Part shown: in pieces, positions 52,247 through 60,913 of the stretch
Numbering within the stretch: position 1 is the first letter of the stretch
Layout of the letters: every line of letters starts with the position of its first letter
From: DASTFP01 sp963816855
GTDB lineage: Bacteria > Verrucomicrobiota > Verrucomicrobiia > Chthoniobacterales > Terrimicrobiaceae
Assembly: GCA_963816855.1 (NCBI GenBank)
Contig: CAWFMA010000038.1
Location: forward strand, 62,001 to 126,000
Reading direction: 5' to 3'
Length of the DNA stretch: 64,000 nt
Program-made: the position numbers and the translations under genes
The notes under the pieces: generated by a model
What the model was told of the DNA's origin: nothing
The model's database searches: none
The model's input: the letters and a program-made list of their open reading frames with translations, nothing else

Positions 52247-54466
52247 TCACAAGAGGTTCACCGGATCAACATCCACGGCGACGAAAACATCTTCGGGCAT
52301 CGGAAGGACCGCAAGTGTTTGTTGGATCATCCGGGAAATGGGGCGGGAAGTGGGCCCGCGCAAGGAAGTCTGAAAGCGATGGTAGCCGCGAGCCTTCTCC
52401 AGCGGAGCCGGCGCCGCTTCACCAATTGACGCGCCCTCCGGCAGGGCTGATCTCAGCTTTCGCACGAGTGTTTGGGTGGTAAACTCCGCCAATTCCCGCG
52501 AAAGCGCTCGGACCGTAATCAGGATCATGCGGGAGAACGGGGGGAAGCCGAAGTGCGCGCGAAACTCAAGCTCCTGCTCGGCAAAGCCGTCGCTATCGTG
52601 ATGTCGGGCGAACTGAATGGACGGACTGAACGGTGTGAAGGTTTGCACCAGAACTTCGCCCTCGACTTCGCCTCGTCCGGCTCGGCCCGCCACTTGCGTA
52701 AGAAGCTGAAAGGTTCGCTCTCCCGCCCGGAAGTCCGGCAAATGCAGGCTCAAGTCGGCATTGATGATCCCCACGAGGGTCACGTTCGGAAAGTGCAACC
52801 CCTTGGCGATCATTTGCGTCCCGACAAGAATATCGATTGAGCCTTCCTTGAAGGCCTGCAACGTCTCGCGGTAGGAATTCTTGCGGACCATCGCGTCGGC
52901 ATCCATCCGCGCCACCCGCGCTTTCGAGAAGATCCGCTTCACGGCGTCCTCCACCCTTTGCGTCCCGATACCCGCGTGGCGGATGCCGGGGTCGTGGCAA
53001 GCGGGGCATACCTTCGGGGCGCGCAAGCGATGGCCGCAAATGTGGCAGGCCAGCTGCGCCACGTCCCGGTGATAAGTGAGCGCGACGCTGCAATTCGGGC
53101 ACCTGCACACATGGCCGCACGCCTGACAGAGCATCGAGGTCGCAAAGCCCCTGCGATTCAGGAAGAGAATGGTCTGTTCTCTCCTGCCCAGCCTGGCGTC
53201 AATCGCTTCCAACAAGGAGGGCGAAAAAACGGCCGGCCCGGATGCGGCGCTCGCCAGCCGGCGCATATCGAGAACCCGGATCACCGGCAAGTGGCGGTCG
53301 TCGGCGCGTTGGGAGAGTCTGACCAGAAGGTATTTTCCAGTCTGGGCATGGTTCCAACTTTCCATCGAGGGAGTCGCGCTTCCCAAAACGACAGCGCATC
53401 CTTCCCGCTGCGCGCGGAGGATCGCCACGTCGCGCGCGTGATAGCGCGGCGTTTCCTCCTGCTTGTAGGAGCCCTCGTGCTCTTCGTCGACGATGATGAT
53501 ACCCAGCTGGTCCAGTGGCGCGAATACCGCGCTGCGGGCGCCAATCACGATCCGCGCGGCGCCAGCATGAATTCGATGCCACTCATCGTAGCGCTCGCCC
53601 TCGGAAAGATGGCTGTGAAGAACCGCCACTTCGCGTTGGAAATCCGCAAAGCGCGCCTTAAATCGTTCGACCGTCTGGGGCGTAAGGGAGATTTCCGGTA
53701 CCAGGACGAGCGCCGTGCGACCAAGATTTACCGCGTGCCGGATGGCCTGAAGATAGATCTCGGTCTTCCCGCTGCCGGTTACGCCAAACAGCAACAACGG
53801 CCGAACGGGAAACTCGATGGCTTCCTTCAGAAGCTTCAGGGCGGTGCTCTGCTCCGTGTTCAGCGCGAGATCCTGGCTTGGAAGAAACGTCTCTCCGGCA
53901 AAGGGATCGCGCGCCACCTCCTCAGTGGCGATGGTCAGCCAGCCGCGCCGTTCGAGCGTTCGAAATACCGATTCGCTAACTCCCGCCCGCTCTGCCAGCT
54001 CAGTGACCGGACGCGGGGCGTCGATTTCTTGAATCACCCGCAACGCGTCCGCTTGGCGGGGCGCTTTGCGGGACAGGGTCGCGATTTCTTCTTTCGATGC
54101 TCTCTTGGCAAGTCTGACAAAATTGAGTTTGCGGGGCGAGACTTTCGCCTGACGCACAACTTGCGGCAGCACACAAGCCATCGCCGCCTCGAGCGGGCAG
54201 CAATAATACTCGGAAATCCAACGGGCGAGCTCAAGCAGTCGGGGCCGGATCAAGGAAGAACCGCCGATCAGCCCCTGCAGTTCGCGCGGCGATTCGACCG
54301 GCGAAGAGTCCAGCACTTCGATCACCGTCGCCTGGACGATCCGCGCCCGCAGAGGCACGCGCACGCGCGAGCCGGGCGCGAGCCGGCCCGCCAAGGACTC
54401 CGGAATGAGATAGTCGAGCGCCCGGCCCCCGGCGCGATCGGCGATTACCCTCGCGTAACTCGGCAT
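52247..54466 (-). CDS. priA: Primosomal protein N' (replication restart helicase)
   Basis: The start is ATG 54466 (MPSYARVIADRAGGRALDYL). The 739 aa protein has the N-terminal DNA-binding domain, Walker A in FGVTGSGKTEIYLQ, Walker B DEEH in IIVDEEHEGSYKQEE, the zinc-binding Cys cluster (CQACGHVCRCPNCSVAL, CHICGHRL, CPACHD), and helicase motifs V and VI (ILVGTQMIAKGLHFPNVTLV, AGRAGRG). It loads the replisome at stalled forks by way of DnaB. All parts are present. It is divergent from the lytic transglycosylase gene; the starts are about 100 bp apart. Confidence 0.97.
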   Translation of the reverse strand: MPSYARVIADRAGGRALDYLIPESLAGRLAPGSRVRVPLRARIVQATVIEVLDSSPVESPRELQGLIGGSSLIRPRLLELARWISEYYCCPLEAAMACVLPQVVRQAKVSPRKLNFVRLAKRASKEEIATLSRKAPRQADALRVIQEIDAPRPVTELAERAGVSESVFRTLERRGWLTIATEEVARDPFAGETFLPSQDLALNTEQSTALKLLKEAIEFPVRPLLLFGVTGSGKTEIYLQAIRHAVNLGRTALVLVPEISLTPQTVERFKARFADFQREVAVLHSHLSEGERYDEWHRIHAGAARIVIGARSAVFAPLDQLGIIIVDEEHEGSYKQEETPRYHARDVAILRAQREGCAVVLGSATPSMESWNHAQTGKYLLVRLSQRADDRHLPVIRVLDMRRLASAASGPAVFSPSLLEAIDARLGRREQTILFLNRRGFATSMLCQACGHVCRCPNCSVALTYHRDVAQLACHICGHRLRAPKVCPACHDPGIRHAGIGTQRVEDAVKRIFSKARVARMDADAMVRKNSYRETLQAFKEGSIDILVGTQMIAKGLHFPNVTLVGIINADLSLHLPDFRAGERTFQLLTQVAGRAGRGEVEGEVLVQTFTPFSPSIQFARHHDSDGFAEQELEFRAHFGFPPFSRMILITVRALSRELAEFTTQTLVRKLRSALPEGASIGEAAPAPLEKARGYHRFQTSLRGPTSRPISRMIQQTLAVLPMPEDVFVAVDVDPVNLL

Positions 54467-54563
54467 GCGAAGATGGTATTGCGGCGGGTTCCGGGTGCCA
54501 ACGGATTTCAATCCCCCTTGCGCGACGCCAAATTGCGATAGGAACAGCTTACACCGGCGTGGT

Positions 54564-55199
54564 ATGATTTTCGTTCCCGTGAAAAAAGTTTTGGCCGCCT
54601 CGATTGCGCTGCTCGCAGCCGGGGCGGCCGCGTTCTGCATCTACATCATGACCTCCGAAGACCCGGAGTATCTGCTCAAGGAGACGATCTTCTCCCAGCG
54701 CTACAGGAAATACGACGACCTGATCAGGCAGGCCTCGGAGCGCTACGAGGTTGCCCCGGAACTTATCAAGGCAGTGATTTGGCGAGAAAGCCGGTTTCGG
54801 CCGGCGAAGGTGGGATCACAGGGTGAACGCGGACTTATGCAGATCACGGAAAAAGCGGCCGCCGACTGGGCGCGGGCGGAGAAGATCCAGACCTTCGCCT
54901 CAACGGATCTTTTTGATCCCAAGGTCAACATCGAGGCCGGCGCCTGGTACCTTCGTCGCGCTCTCACGCATTGGTCGGCCAAGGACAATCCCCTTCCTTT
55001 TGCCTTGGCGGAATACAACGCCGGACGCACGCGCGTGCGGCGCTGGATGCAGGACTCCGGCATGGGAGACACCGCCGGGGCGGTGGATCTTCAGGCGGTC
55101 ATGGATTTCCCGGCCACGAAAAGCTACATCACCGCGATCATCGCCCGCTATGACTTTTACAAGCGACGCGGGGAATTCCCTACCCCGCGGCATCCCTGA
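54564..55199 (+). CDS. Lytic transglycosylase (SLT domain), membrane-anchored
   Basis: The start is ATG 54564 (MIFVPVKKVLAASIALL); GTG at 54579 (VKKVLAAS) is an alternative. The 211 aa protein has an N-terminal signal/anchor (LAASIALLAAGAAAFCIYIM), then a Slt-type domain with the catalytic Glu in IWRESRFRPAKVGSQG, GLMQITEKAAADWA, FDPKVNIEAGAWYLRR and LAEYNAGRTRVRRW. These enzymes cleave the glycan strands of peptidoglycan to give 1,6-anhydromuramic ends. It is convergent with the acetolactate synthase gene. Confidence 0.93.
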   Translation: MIFVPVKKVLAASIALLAAGAAAFCIYIMTSEDPEYLLKETIFSQRYRKYDDLIRQASERYEVAPELIKAVIWRESRFRPAKVGSQGERGLMQITEKAAADWARAEKIQTFASTDLFDPKVNIEAGAWYLRRALTHWSAKDNPLPFALAEYNAGRTRVRRWMQDSGMGDTAGAVDLQAVMDFPATKSYITAIIARYDFYKRRGEFPTPRHP

Positions 55200-55210
55200 C
55201 CACAGAGACG

Positions 55211-56989
55211 CTACTGGGTGATGATGTCCTTGTAGGTCATCCCGGAAGGAATCATCGGGAGCACGTGCTCGGTATAAGGAACCATGACATCGAGAACATA
55301 TGTCTCCTGGGAATCCAGCATGCGTTGGATCGCCGGTCCGACGTCGCGTTTGTGGCTGATCCGCTCACATGTAACGCCAAACCCCTTGCAGATTTCGACA
55401 TAGTCGGGGTAGACGCGCTTGAGGTCTCGCGGATCGCCTAGAAAGGTATGGCCGCGATTGCCGCCGTGAAAGCGATCTTCCCATTGAACGACCATTCCAA
55501 GATGCTGGTTGTTCAGGATGACCGCTTTTGCGCCGATCTTCTCGATATGAGCGGTCGCCAATTCCTGAACGTTCATCAAAAAAGAGCCGTCGCCGTCGAT
55601 ATCGATAACCTGTTTGTCAGGGTTTGCGATTTTCGCGCCGAGCGCGGCCGGGTAGCCAAAACCCATCGCTCCCAGGCCCGCCGAGGTAATGAAGGTCCGC
55701 GGCCGGGTGAAGTTGTAGTATTGGCCCGCCCACATCTGGTGCTGGCCGACGCCTGTCGTGATGATCGCCTCGCCCTTCGTCATCTCGTAAAGCAGTTTGA
55801 CCACGTACTGCGGCTGAATCACGTCGTCGGTGTCCTTGAAGGCGAGGGGATACTCGGCTTTCCACCGGTCGATCTGCTGATACCAGTGCGCGAAGCGTGT
55901 GTAGCCCTTGGAAACGCGCTTGAAATTCATCGTTTCAAGAATCGCGTTCGCGCGCTGCAGCGCATACTTCAGATCGCTCAGAATCGGCAACTTCACGAGC
56001 TTGTTCTTGTTCAACTCGGAGTTGTCGATGTCGATGTGCACGATGGTGCCGTGCTCGCAAAATTTCTCGACCTTGCCAGTCACCCGGTCATCGAAACGCA
56101 CCCCGATCGCGAGCAGAAGGTCGGCTTCGTTGGCCGCATTGTTCGCATAGACCGTCCCGTGCATTCCCAGCCATTTTAGGGAAAGCGGGTGGGTTTCGGG
56201 AAATCCGCCAATTCCCATCAGCGTGGTGGTAACGGGAATCTGACTGCGCTCCGCGAATTCTCTGAGTTCTTCCGACGCTTCTCCACTAATCACTCCTCCG
56301 CCGCAGTAAATCAGCGGCTTCTTGGAATGCTCAATCAACCCGATCATCTCGTGGATCGCCAGATCGTCGGCCTTCCGGAGCGGGTGATAACCGCGGAGCT
56401 TCAGCCCGCGCGGGTAAATCGGCTGAGTCCGCTTGTTCTGGATATTCTTGGGAATGTCGATGAGCACCGGTCCCGGACGTCCCGTCCGCGCGATATGAAA
56501 GGCCTCCTTAACAATCCGCGGAATATCGTTGATGTCCCAGACCAGATAACTGTGCTTGACCATCGGCAGGGTCATGCCGAACACGTCGGTCTCCTGAAAG
56601 GCTCCCCTTCCAATCATCTCCTGGTTGACCTGCCCAGTGATGGCCACCAAGGGAGCAGAGTCCATGAACGCGTCCGCGATCCCGGTGACCAAATTCGTTG
56701 CGCCCGGGCCGGACGTCGCCATGCAAACCCCCGGCTTACCAGTCGCCCTTCCGTAACCGCCGGCGGCAAACGCACCCCCCTGCTCGTGGCGGGGAAGCAC
56801 AACCCGCATCTTTTTCGACTTGGTTAAGGCCTGGTGGATGGGCATCGACGCCCCGCCGGGATACGCGAAGACCACTTTCACTCCCTCGCGCTCCAGACAA
56901 TTTACCAGGATTTCCGCGCCGTTCATGACTTGACCACGCTCGGGAGTTGCGGCCTTTGGAGAGGCTGAAGAGATTTTTTTGGTTTTCAT
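55211..56989 (-). CDS. ilvB: Acetolactate synthase large subunit
   Basis: The start is ATG 56989 (MKTKKISSASPKAATPE), not the farther codon at 57133 whose translation is unlike the family. The 592 aa protein has the catalytic Glu in LPRHEQGGAFAAGGYGRATG, FAD/PYR domains (TGQVNQEMIGRGAFQETDVF), and the TPP motif DIDGDGSFLMNVQELATA with the matching NNQHLGMVVQWEDRFHGGNR. It condenses pyruvate into acetolactate (or acetohydroxybutyrate), the first step of branched-chain amino acid synthesis. No small subunit (ilvN) gene is adjacent on either side. The N-terminal 17 residues are Lys/Ser/Pro-rich and likely disordered. Confidence 0.97.
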   Translation of the reverse strand: MKTKKISSASPKAATPERGQVMNGAEILVNCLEREGVKVVFAYPGGASMPIHQALTKSKKMRVVLPRHEQGGAFAAGGYGRATGKPGVCMATSGPGATNLVTGIADAFMDSAPLVAITGQVNQEMIGRGAFQETDVFGMTLPMVKHSYLVWDINDIPRIVKEAFHIARTGRPGPVLIDIPKNIQNKRTQPIYPRGLKLRGYHPLRKADDLAIHEMIGLIEHSKKPLIYCGGGVISGEASEELREFAERSQIPVTTTLMGIGGFPETHPLSLKWLGMHGTVYANNAANEADLLLAIGVRFDDRVTGKVEKFCEHGTIVHIDIDNSELNKNKLVKLPILSDLKYALQRANAILETMNFKRVSKGYTRFAHWYQQIDRWKAEYPLAFKDTDDVIQPQYVVKLLYEMTKGEAIITTGVGQHQMWAGQYYNFTRPRTFITSAGLGAMGFGYPAALGAKIANPDKQVIDIDGDGSFLMNVQELATAHIEKIGAKAVILNNQHLGMVVQWEDRFHGGNRGHTFLGDPRDLKRVYPDYVEICKGFGVTCERISHKRDVGPAIQRMLDSQETYVLDVMVPYTEHVLPMIPSGMTYKDIITQ

Positions 56990-57138
56990 GGCTGCAGCGC
57001 GAAAAATGGAACTTTTCACTATAGCCGGCCCGGACGCTTTGCCACTAGCAAAAACTCGCCGGAATTGTATTTGGCCCTTGCCGGCTTGAGGTCTTTGGAA
57101 CCCTCTCGCACAGTTGTCGGGCGATCCCGGCAATGAAA

Positions 57139-57162
57139 AAGCCCCGCTTGGCGGCGGGGCTT
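57139..57162 (-). terminator. Rho-independent terminator of the pseudopilin gene
   Basis: On the minus strand AAGCCCCGC-CGCCAA-GCGGGGCTT forms a perfect 9 bp stem with a 6 nt loop, followed by TTTC. It lies about 26 bp after the pseudopilin stop codon (57189), in the right orientation. It also shields the acetolactate synthase gene from read-through. Confidence 0.85.
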
Positions 57163-57188
57163 ATCAAGAATTTTCTGATGCCGGGAGT

Positions 57189-57776
57189 CTACTGCAACTG
57201 CCCCTTCGCCGGCACCTGGCCGTAAATTTTGTCATTGTTGAATTGCTTTGCCACGAGCACAGCACCGTCACCCGCTTTATGAAAAACTATGAAGCCCTTA
57301 TCCCCATAAGGCTTCTTTGTCGAATCAAGAGCCACGCCCGGGATCCAGTTTGCCGAAGAAAGGAAAATCGTGTTGCCCGGATCGTTTTCGGATACGGCGT
57401 AGACGTTGATCGCCGTGGTGCCTTTGGCGGCGGCTGCTGCTGCTGGATCACGGATAACCCCCGGGGCGCTCAGCAATTTCGAAAAATCGCTCAGGGTTAG
57501 GTAGGCAGGGACAAGATTTCCCGCCCATGCCGCCCAAGTGGCGTTGGGAGCCGCGTCGCCCGGCCAGCACAGGGCTGGGTCTCCGGTTGTCGTCCCGTCC
57601 AGAGCCATTTGTTGCGTGGCCAGGTGAAGTTGCCTCATGTTGCTCAAGGTTTGGGTCATCTGGCCGCGAGCCAGGGCGCCCGTGATGGCCGGCAGCGCCA
57701 AGGCGGCCAGAATTCCAATGATGGCGATAACGACAAGCAGCTCGATAAGAGTAAATGCGAGAGAACTCTTTTTCAT
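57189..57776 (-). CDS. Type IV pilin/pseudopilin-like protein
   Basis: The start is ATG 57776 (MKKSSLAFTLIELLVVIAII). The 195 aa protein has a short basic leader and a prepilin cleavage site (LAFTLIEL with Glu at mature position 5), then a hydrophobic helix GILAALALPAITGALARG. The C-terminal domain has the H-x-GDGAVLV-type end (FHKAGDGAVLVAKQF), as in the G-type pseudopilins common in Verrucomicrobiota and Planctomycetota. It would assemble into a type II secretion or type IV pilus filament after processing by a prepilin peptidase. It is a single-gene unit with its own promoter and terminator. Confidence 0.93.
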   Translation of the reverse strand: MKKSSLAFTLIELLVVIAIIGILAALALPAITGALARGQMTQTLSNMRQLHLATQQMALDGTTTGDPALCWPGDAAPNATWAAWAGNLVPAYLTLSDFSKLLSAPGVIRDPAAAAAAKGTTAINVYAVSENDPGNTIFLSSANWIPGVALDSTKKPYGDKGFIVFHKAGDGAVLVAKQFNNDKIYGQVPAKGQLQ

Positions 57777-57797
57777 ACGTAGTGGGGGTAACCCACT

Positions 57798-57825
57798 TTC
57801 ATACACTCAGGTTGACTCTTGTCAA
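57798..57825 (-). promoter_or_regulatory. Promoter of the pseudopilin gene with a palindrome over the -35 box
   Basis: On the minus strand TTGACA (57820-57825) and TATGAA (57798-57803) are separated by 16 nt and lie about 22 nt upstream of the ATG. The -35 box is half of the inverted repeat TTGAC-AAGA-GTCAA (57812-57825), a good candidate operator for a dimeric regulator. The -35 hexamer is a perfect match to the housekeeping consensus. Confidence 0.6.
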
Positions 57826-58029
57826 TCGTTTTCCGGACAAAATGCCTCATTTCCTACTTAGAACGCCGATTTACTACGTTCGCGCATTTCGAATCTTTTG
57901 ATATTCCCAAATTCGCGTCAAAGGCATTCACTGCTAGAAATCAGGATCAAATTCTGATACGAATCCTGCCGACCCCGAAGCAGCCACTTTTTTCGCGGCG
58001 ACCAGCAACTCACAAACAAAATCTTAAAT
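57826..58029. other. Intergenic region between divergent pseudopilin and aldolase genes
   Basis: AT-rich with no gene. The aldolase promoter must lie here; no clear hexamer pair was recognised. CAAAATCTTAAAT precedes the aldolase ATG with no typical Shine-Dalgarno. Confidence 0.4.
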
Positions 58030-59106
58030 ATGGGTGACAACAAACGATTTCGGGCCGGAGTTCTCTTCGGCGATGAGGTTAAGGAACTTCTCGACTACGC
58101 CAAAGCCAACGAGTTTGCGCTTCCGGCTGTCAATTGCATTGGCACGAACACGATCAACGCGGCTCTGGCGGCTGGCAGAGAGGTGAATTCTCCGATGATG
58201 ATTCAGTTCTCCAATGGCGGGGCACAATTTTTCATTGGCAAAGGCATCAGCAAGGAGAAGCAGCTTGGAGCAATCCTGGGCGGGACTGCCGGCGCGCACT
58301 ATGTGGATGCGGCGGCCAAGGCCTACGGGGTGCCAGTCATTCTGAATACCGACCATTGCGCCAAGAAGCTTCTTCCTTGGGTTGATGGCTTGCTGGCGGC
58401 AAGCGAAGAACAGTTCGCGAAAACTGGAAAGCCGCTCTACAGCTCGCACATGCTCGACCTTTCCGAGGAACCTCTCGAGGAGAACATCGAGACGTGCGCC
58501 AAATACTTGGGCCGCATGAGCAAGATGGGCATGACCCTGGAAATCGAGCTCGGGGTGACCGGCGGCGAGGAGGACGGTGTGGACAACACCAGCGTTGACG
58601 AGTCTCGCCTTTACACTCAGCCGGAAGAAGTCGGCAAGGCCTATGCCACCCTCAATTCGATTAGCCCGAATTTCACGGTCGCGGCCGCCTTTGGCAACGT
58701 GCACGGCGTCTACAAGCCCGGCAACGTGCGGCTCAAGCCGGCCATTCTGAAAGCCTCGCAGGACTACATCGCGGAAAAGTTTGGCACCGGACCCAAGCCG
58801 GTGAATTTCGTTTTTCACGGGGGTTCGGGTTCATCCCGCCAAGAAATTCGGGAGGCTATCAGCTACGGCGCGATCAAAATGAACCTCGACACCGATCTGC
58901 AGTGGGCTTTTTGGGACGGCATTCGCGCTTACGAAGCCAAGAACCGGGAGTACTTGCAGGGGCAGATCGGAAACCCTGAGGGGCCAGATTCCCCGAACAA
59001 GAAATACTACGATCCACGCGTCTGGCTCAGCACTGGCGAGGCGTCCCTCACCAAGCGCTTAATCGGTTCCTTTGAGGATCTCGATTGCATGAATCGCAAC
59101 GCCTGA
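58030..59106 (+). CDS. fbaA: Fructose-bisphosphate aldolase, class II
   Basis: The 358 aa protein starts MGDNKRFRAGVLFGDEVKEL. It has the class II zinc site: His in VILNTDHCAKK, Glu in LEIELGVTGGEEDGVD, His in FGNVHGVYKPG, and His in NFVFHGGSGSSRQ. The NxDTDLQ segment (KMNLDTDLQWAFWDGI) binds phosphate. The length and the PSYxxDPRVWL-like end (KYYDPRVWLSTGEASL) indicate the long (type A) subclass. It interconverts fructose-1,6-bisphosphate and triose phosphates in glycolysis and gluconeogenesis. A class I aldolase gene follows 105 bp downstream on the same strand. Confidence 0.96.
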   Translation: MGDNKRFRAGVLFGDEVKELLDYAKANEFALPAVNCIGTNTINAALAAGREVNSPMMIQFSNGGAQFFIGKGISKEKQLGAILGGTAGAHYVDAAAKAYGVPVILNTDHCAKKLLPWVDGLLAASEEQFAKTGKPLYSSHMLDLSEEPLEENIETCAKYLGRMSKMGMTLEIELGVTGGEEDGVDNTSVDESRLYTQPEEVGKAYATLNSISPNFTVAAAFGNVHGVYKPGNVRLKPAILKASQDYIAEKFGTGPKPVNFVFHGGSGSSRQEIREAISYGAIKMNLDTDLQWAFWDGIRAYEAKNREYLQGQIGNPEGPDSPNKKYYDPRVWLSTGEASLTKRLIGSFEDLDCMNRNA

Positions 59107-59211
59107 CGGCTTCGCGTCTCGCTCGATCGCCACGCGTTCGTTCGGAGCCCACGGCTACCTGATCCGCGTGGTCACGGGCCCGCGGCGGACCACGAGAGAG
59201 TTCCCATTCCT

Positions 59212-60276
59212 ATGATTGACAACATTGTCTCCCTTCTCGGCGACAAGGCCGACTACCTCCTCAAGCACAACTGCCAGACGATTCCGACCAACCTCCTGCA
59301 CCTTCCCGGACCGGATTGGGTGGATCGAATATTTGCCCCGACCAACCGAAACCAGCGGGTGCTGAATAATCTTCAGCGGATATATAACACCGGGCGGTTG
59401 GCCGGGACCGGATACCTCTCCATTCTTCCGGTCGATCAGGGCATCGAGCATTCGGCGGGGGCCAGCTTTGCAAAGAATCCGCTCTATTTCGATCCCGAGA
59501 ACATCGTGAAGCTTGCCGTTGAGGGCGGATGCAACGCCGTGGCGTCCACTTTTGGGGTTCTCGGCGCGGTCGCGCGCAAGTATGCCCACAAGATCCCGTT
59601 TCTTGTGAAAATAAACCACAATGAGCTGCTTACCTATCCCAACCAGCAAAAGGAGATCCTCTTCGGCACGGTGAACGATGCCTACGAGATGGGAGCCGCG
59701 GCGATCGGCGCCACGATATATTTCGGTTCCGACGACGCTTCGCGGGAAATCGTTGAGATCTCCGAGGCCTTTGCCTTTGCGCACGAGCTTGGCATGGCCA
59801 CAGTGCTCTGGTGCTACCTCCGAAACAGCGCTTTCAAGAAGGACAAGGACTATCACCTTTCGGCTGATCTCACCGGACAAGCCAACCATCTCGGCTGCAC
59901 GATCCAAGCCGATATTATTAAGCAGAAGCTGCCGGAGAACAATGGCGGCTACAAGGCCCTGAATACCGGGGGCTCAAGCTATGGCAAACTCGACGAGCGC
60001 ATCTACACCGAACTGACGAGCGATCACCCGATCGATCTGTGCCGCTACCAGGTGGCCAATTGCTTCACGGGGCGCGCCGGACTTATCAATTCGGGCGGCG
60101 CCAGCGGAGAGCATGATTTCGCCGATGCGGCCTTTACCGCGGTGGTAAACAAGCGCGCCGGGGGTACCGGGCTCATTTCCGGTCGCAAGGCATTTCAAAG
60201 GCCGATGGAAGAAGGCGCGAAGCTGCTCAATACGATTCAGGACGTCTATCTTTGCAAGGACGTCACCGTCGCTTGA
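59212..60276 (+). CDS. fbaB: Fructose-bisphosphate aldolase, class I (DhnA type)
   Basis: The 354 aa protein starts at ATG 59212 (MIDNIVSLLGDKADYLL). It has the DhnA features ILPVDQGIEHSAGASF, KIPFLVKINHNELL, with the Schiff-base lysine probably in the TLVLWCYLRN-to-AFKKDKD region, and GLINSGGASGEHDF and GGTGLISGRKAFQRP near the C-terminus. It forms a Schiff base and needs no metal. It is downstream of the class II enzyme, so the two may be one operon; having both classes in tandem is unusual and may allow activity under different metal or carbon conditions. GTTCCCATTCCT precedes the ATG without a clear Shine-Dalgarno. Confidence 0.93.
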   Translation: MIDNIVSLLGDKADYLLKHNCQTIPTNLLHLPGPDWVDRIFAPTNRNQRVLNNLQRIYNTGRLAGTGYLSILPVDQGIEHSAGASFAKNPLYFDPENIVKLAVEGGCNAVASTFGVLGAVARKYAHKIPFLVKINHNELLTYPNQQKEILFGTVNDAYEMGAAAIGATIYFGSDDASREIVEISEAFAFAHELGMATVLWCYLRNSAFKKDKDYHLSADLTGQANHLGCTIQADIIKQKLPENNGGYKALNTGGSSYGKLDERIYTELTSDHPIDLCRYQVANCFTGRAGLINSGGASGEHDFADAAFTAVVNKRAGGTGLISGRKAFQRPMEEGAKLLNTIQDVYLCKDVTVA

Positions 60277-60439
60277 GCGCCGGGGAACGCCGGACGCTCC
60301 GTTGACCCAGTCCGATACCGGGCAAAGCTCTGCCCGGGAGGATTCCCCCCCGTCCGGGTCCGTGCCCGTAGAATTTTCCGAATTCCCCCTTGCGATCCAA
60401 GATTGCAAGCGGAGAGAATTGTCCTTAACACGCACGGAC

Positions 60440-60913
60440 ATGTCTTTTGAACGCTCTCTGCTTTCCGCGCAGGGCTATATCGAACTCGAAATGCTCGATG
60501 ACGCCCTGCAAGAAATCGAGGCCATTCCGCCAAAAGATCAATCCCGCGAAGAAGTGCTTCAAATGCGACTGTTCATCGTCATGCGCGCCAAGCGGTGGGA
60601 AGAGGCGCTCTCCATTTGTGCCAGGCTTCGTGCGACAAATCCGGAGTGCGTGACCGGATATATCCACGGCGCCTTTTGCCTTCACGAAATGGGCCTTACC
60701 CGTGAAGCGCGGCAACTCCTCGTCGAAGGCCCTTCGTCCCTGGTCGTGGAAGCAACCTACCACTACAACTTGGGCTGTTACAACGCGGTGCTTGGCGACC
60801 TCGACGAAGCGGCGCGACACCTGGAGACGAGCTTTGAGATGGACAAAAAGTTTCGTGAAATTGCGAAATTCGACCCTGACCTGAAAGCGGTTCACGGCCT
60901 GTTGGACAAATGA
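60440..60913 (+). CDS. TPR-like protein (intact relative of the two decayed copies)
   Basis: The start is ATG 60440 (MSFERSLLSAQGYIELEML). The 157 aa protein is all-helical with TPR spacing: DALQEIEAIPPKDQ, VLQMRLFIVMRAKRWEEALS, CVTGYIHGAFCLHEMGLT, YHYNLGCYNAVLGDLDEAAR and a closing KFDPDLKAVHGLLD. It has the same layout as the damaged genes at 11033-11215 and 15886-16294 (a 'SSGYLELGM' type opening, 'VLEEI.P.DK', 'KW...'), so it is a paralogue. It is a probable scaffold protein. Its stop overlaps the ATG of the serine hydrolase gene (ATGA), so the two are coupled. Confidence 0.85.
   Translation: MSFERSLLSAQGYIELEMLDDALQEIEAIPPKDQSREEVLQMRLFIVMRAKRWEEALSICARLRATNPECVTGYIHGAFCLHEMGLTREARQLLVEGPSSLVVEATYHYNLGCYNAVLGDLDEAARHLETSFEMDKKFREIAKFDPDLKAVHGLLDK

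Noticed and set aside
52958..54541. A 527-codon open frame on the plus strand
   Set aside because: It is the antisense shadow of priA, which has every helicase and zinc motif; the plus-strand translation has no family pattern.
60272..60300. GAGCG...CGCTC hairpin after the class I aldolase gene as a terminator
   Set aside because: The stem is imperfect and has no T-tract on the plus strand.
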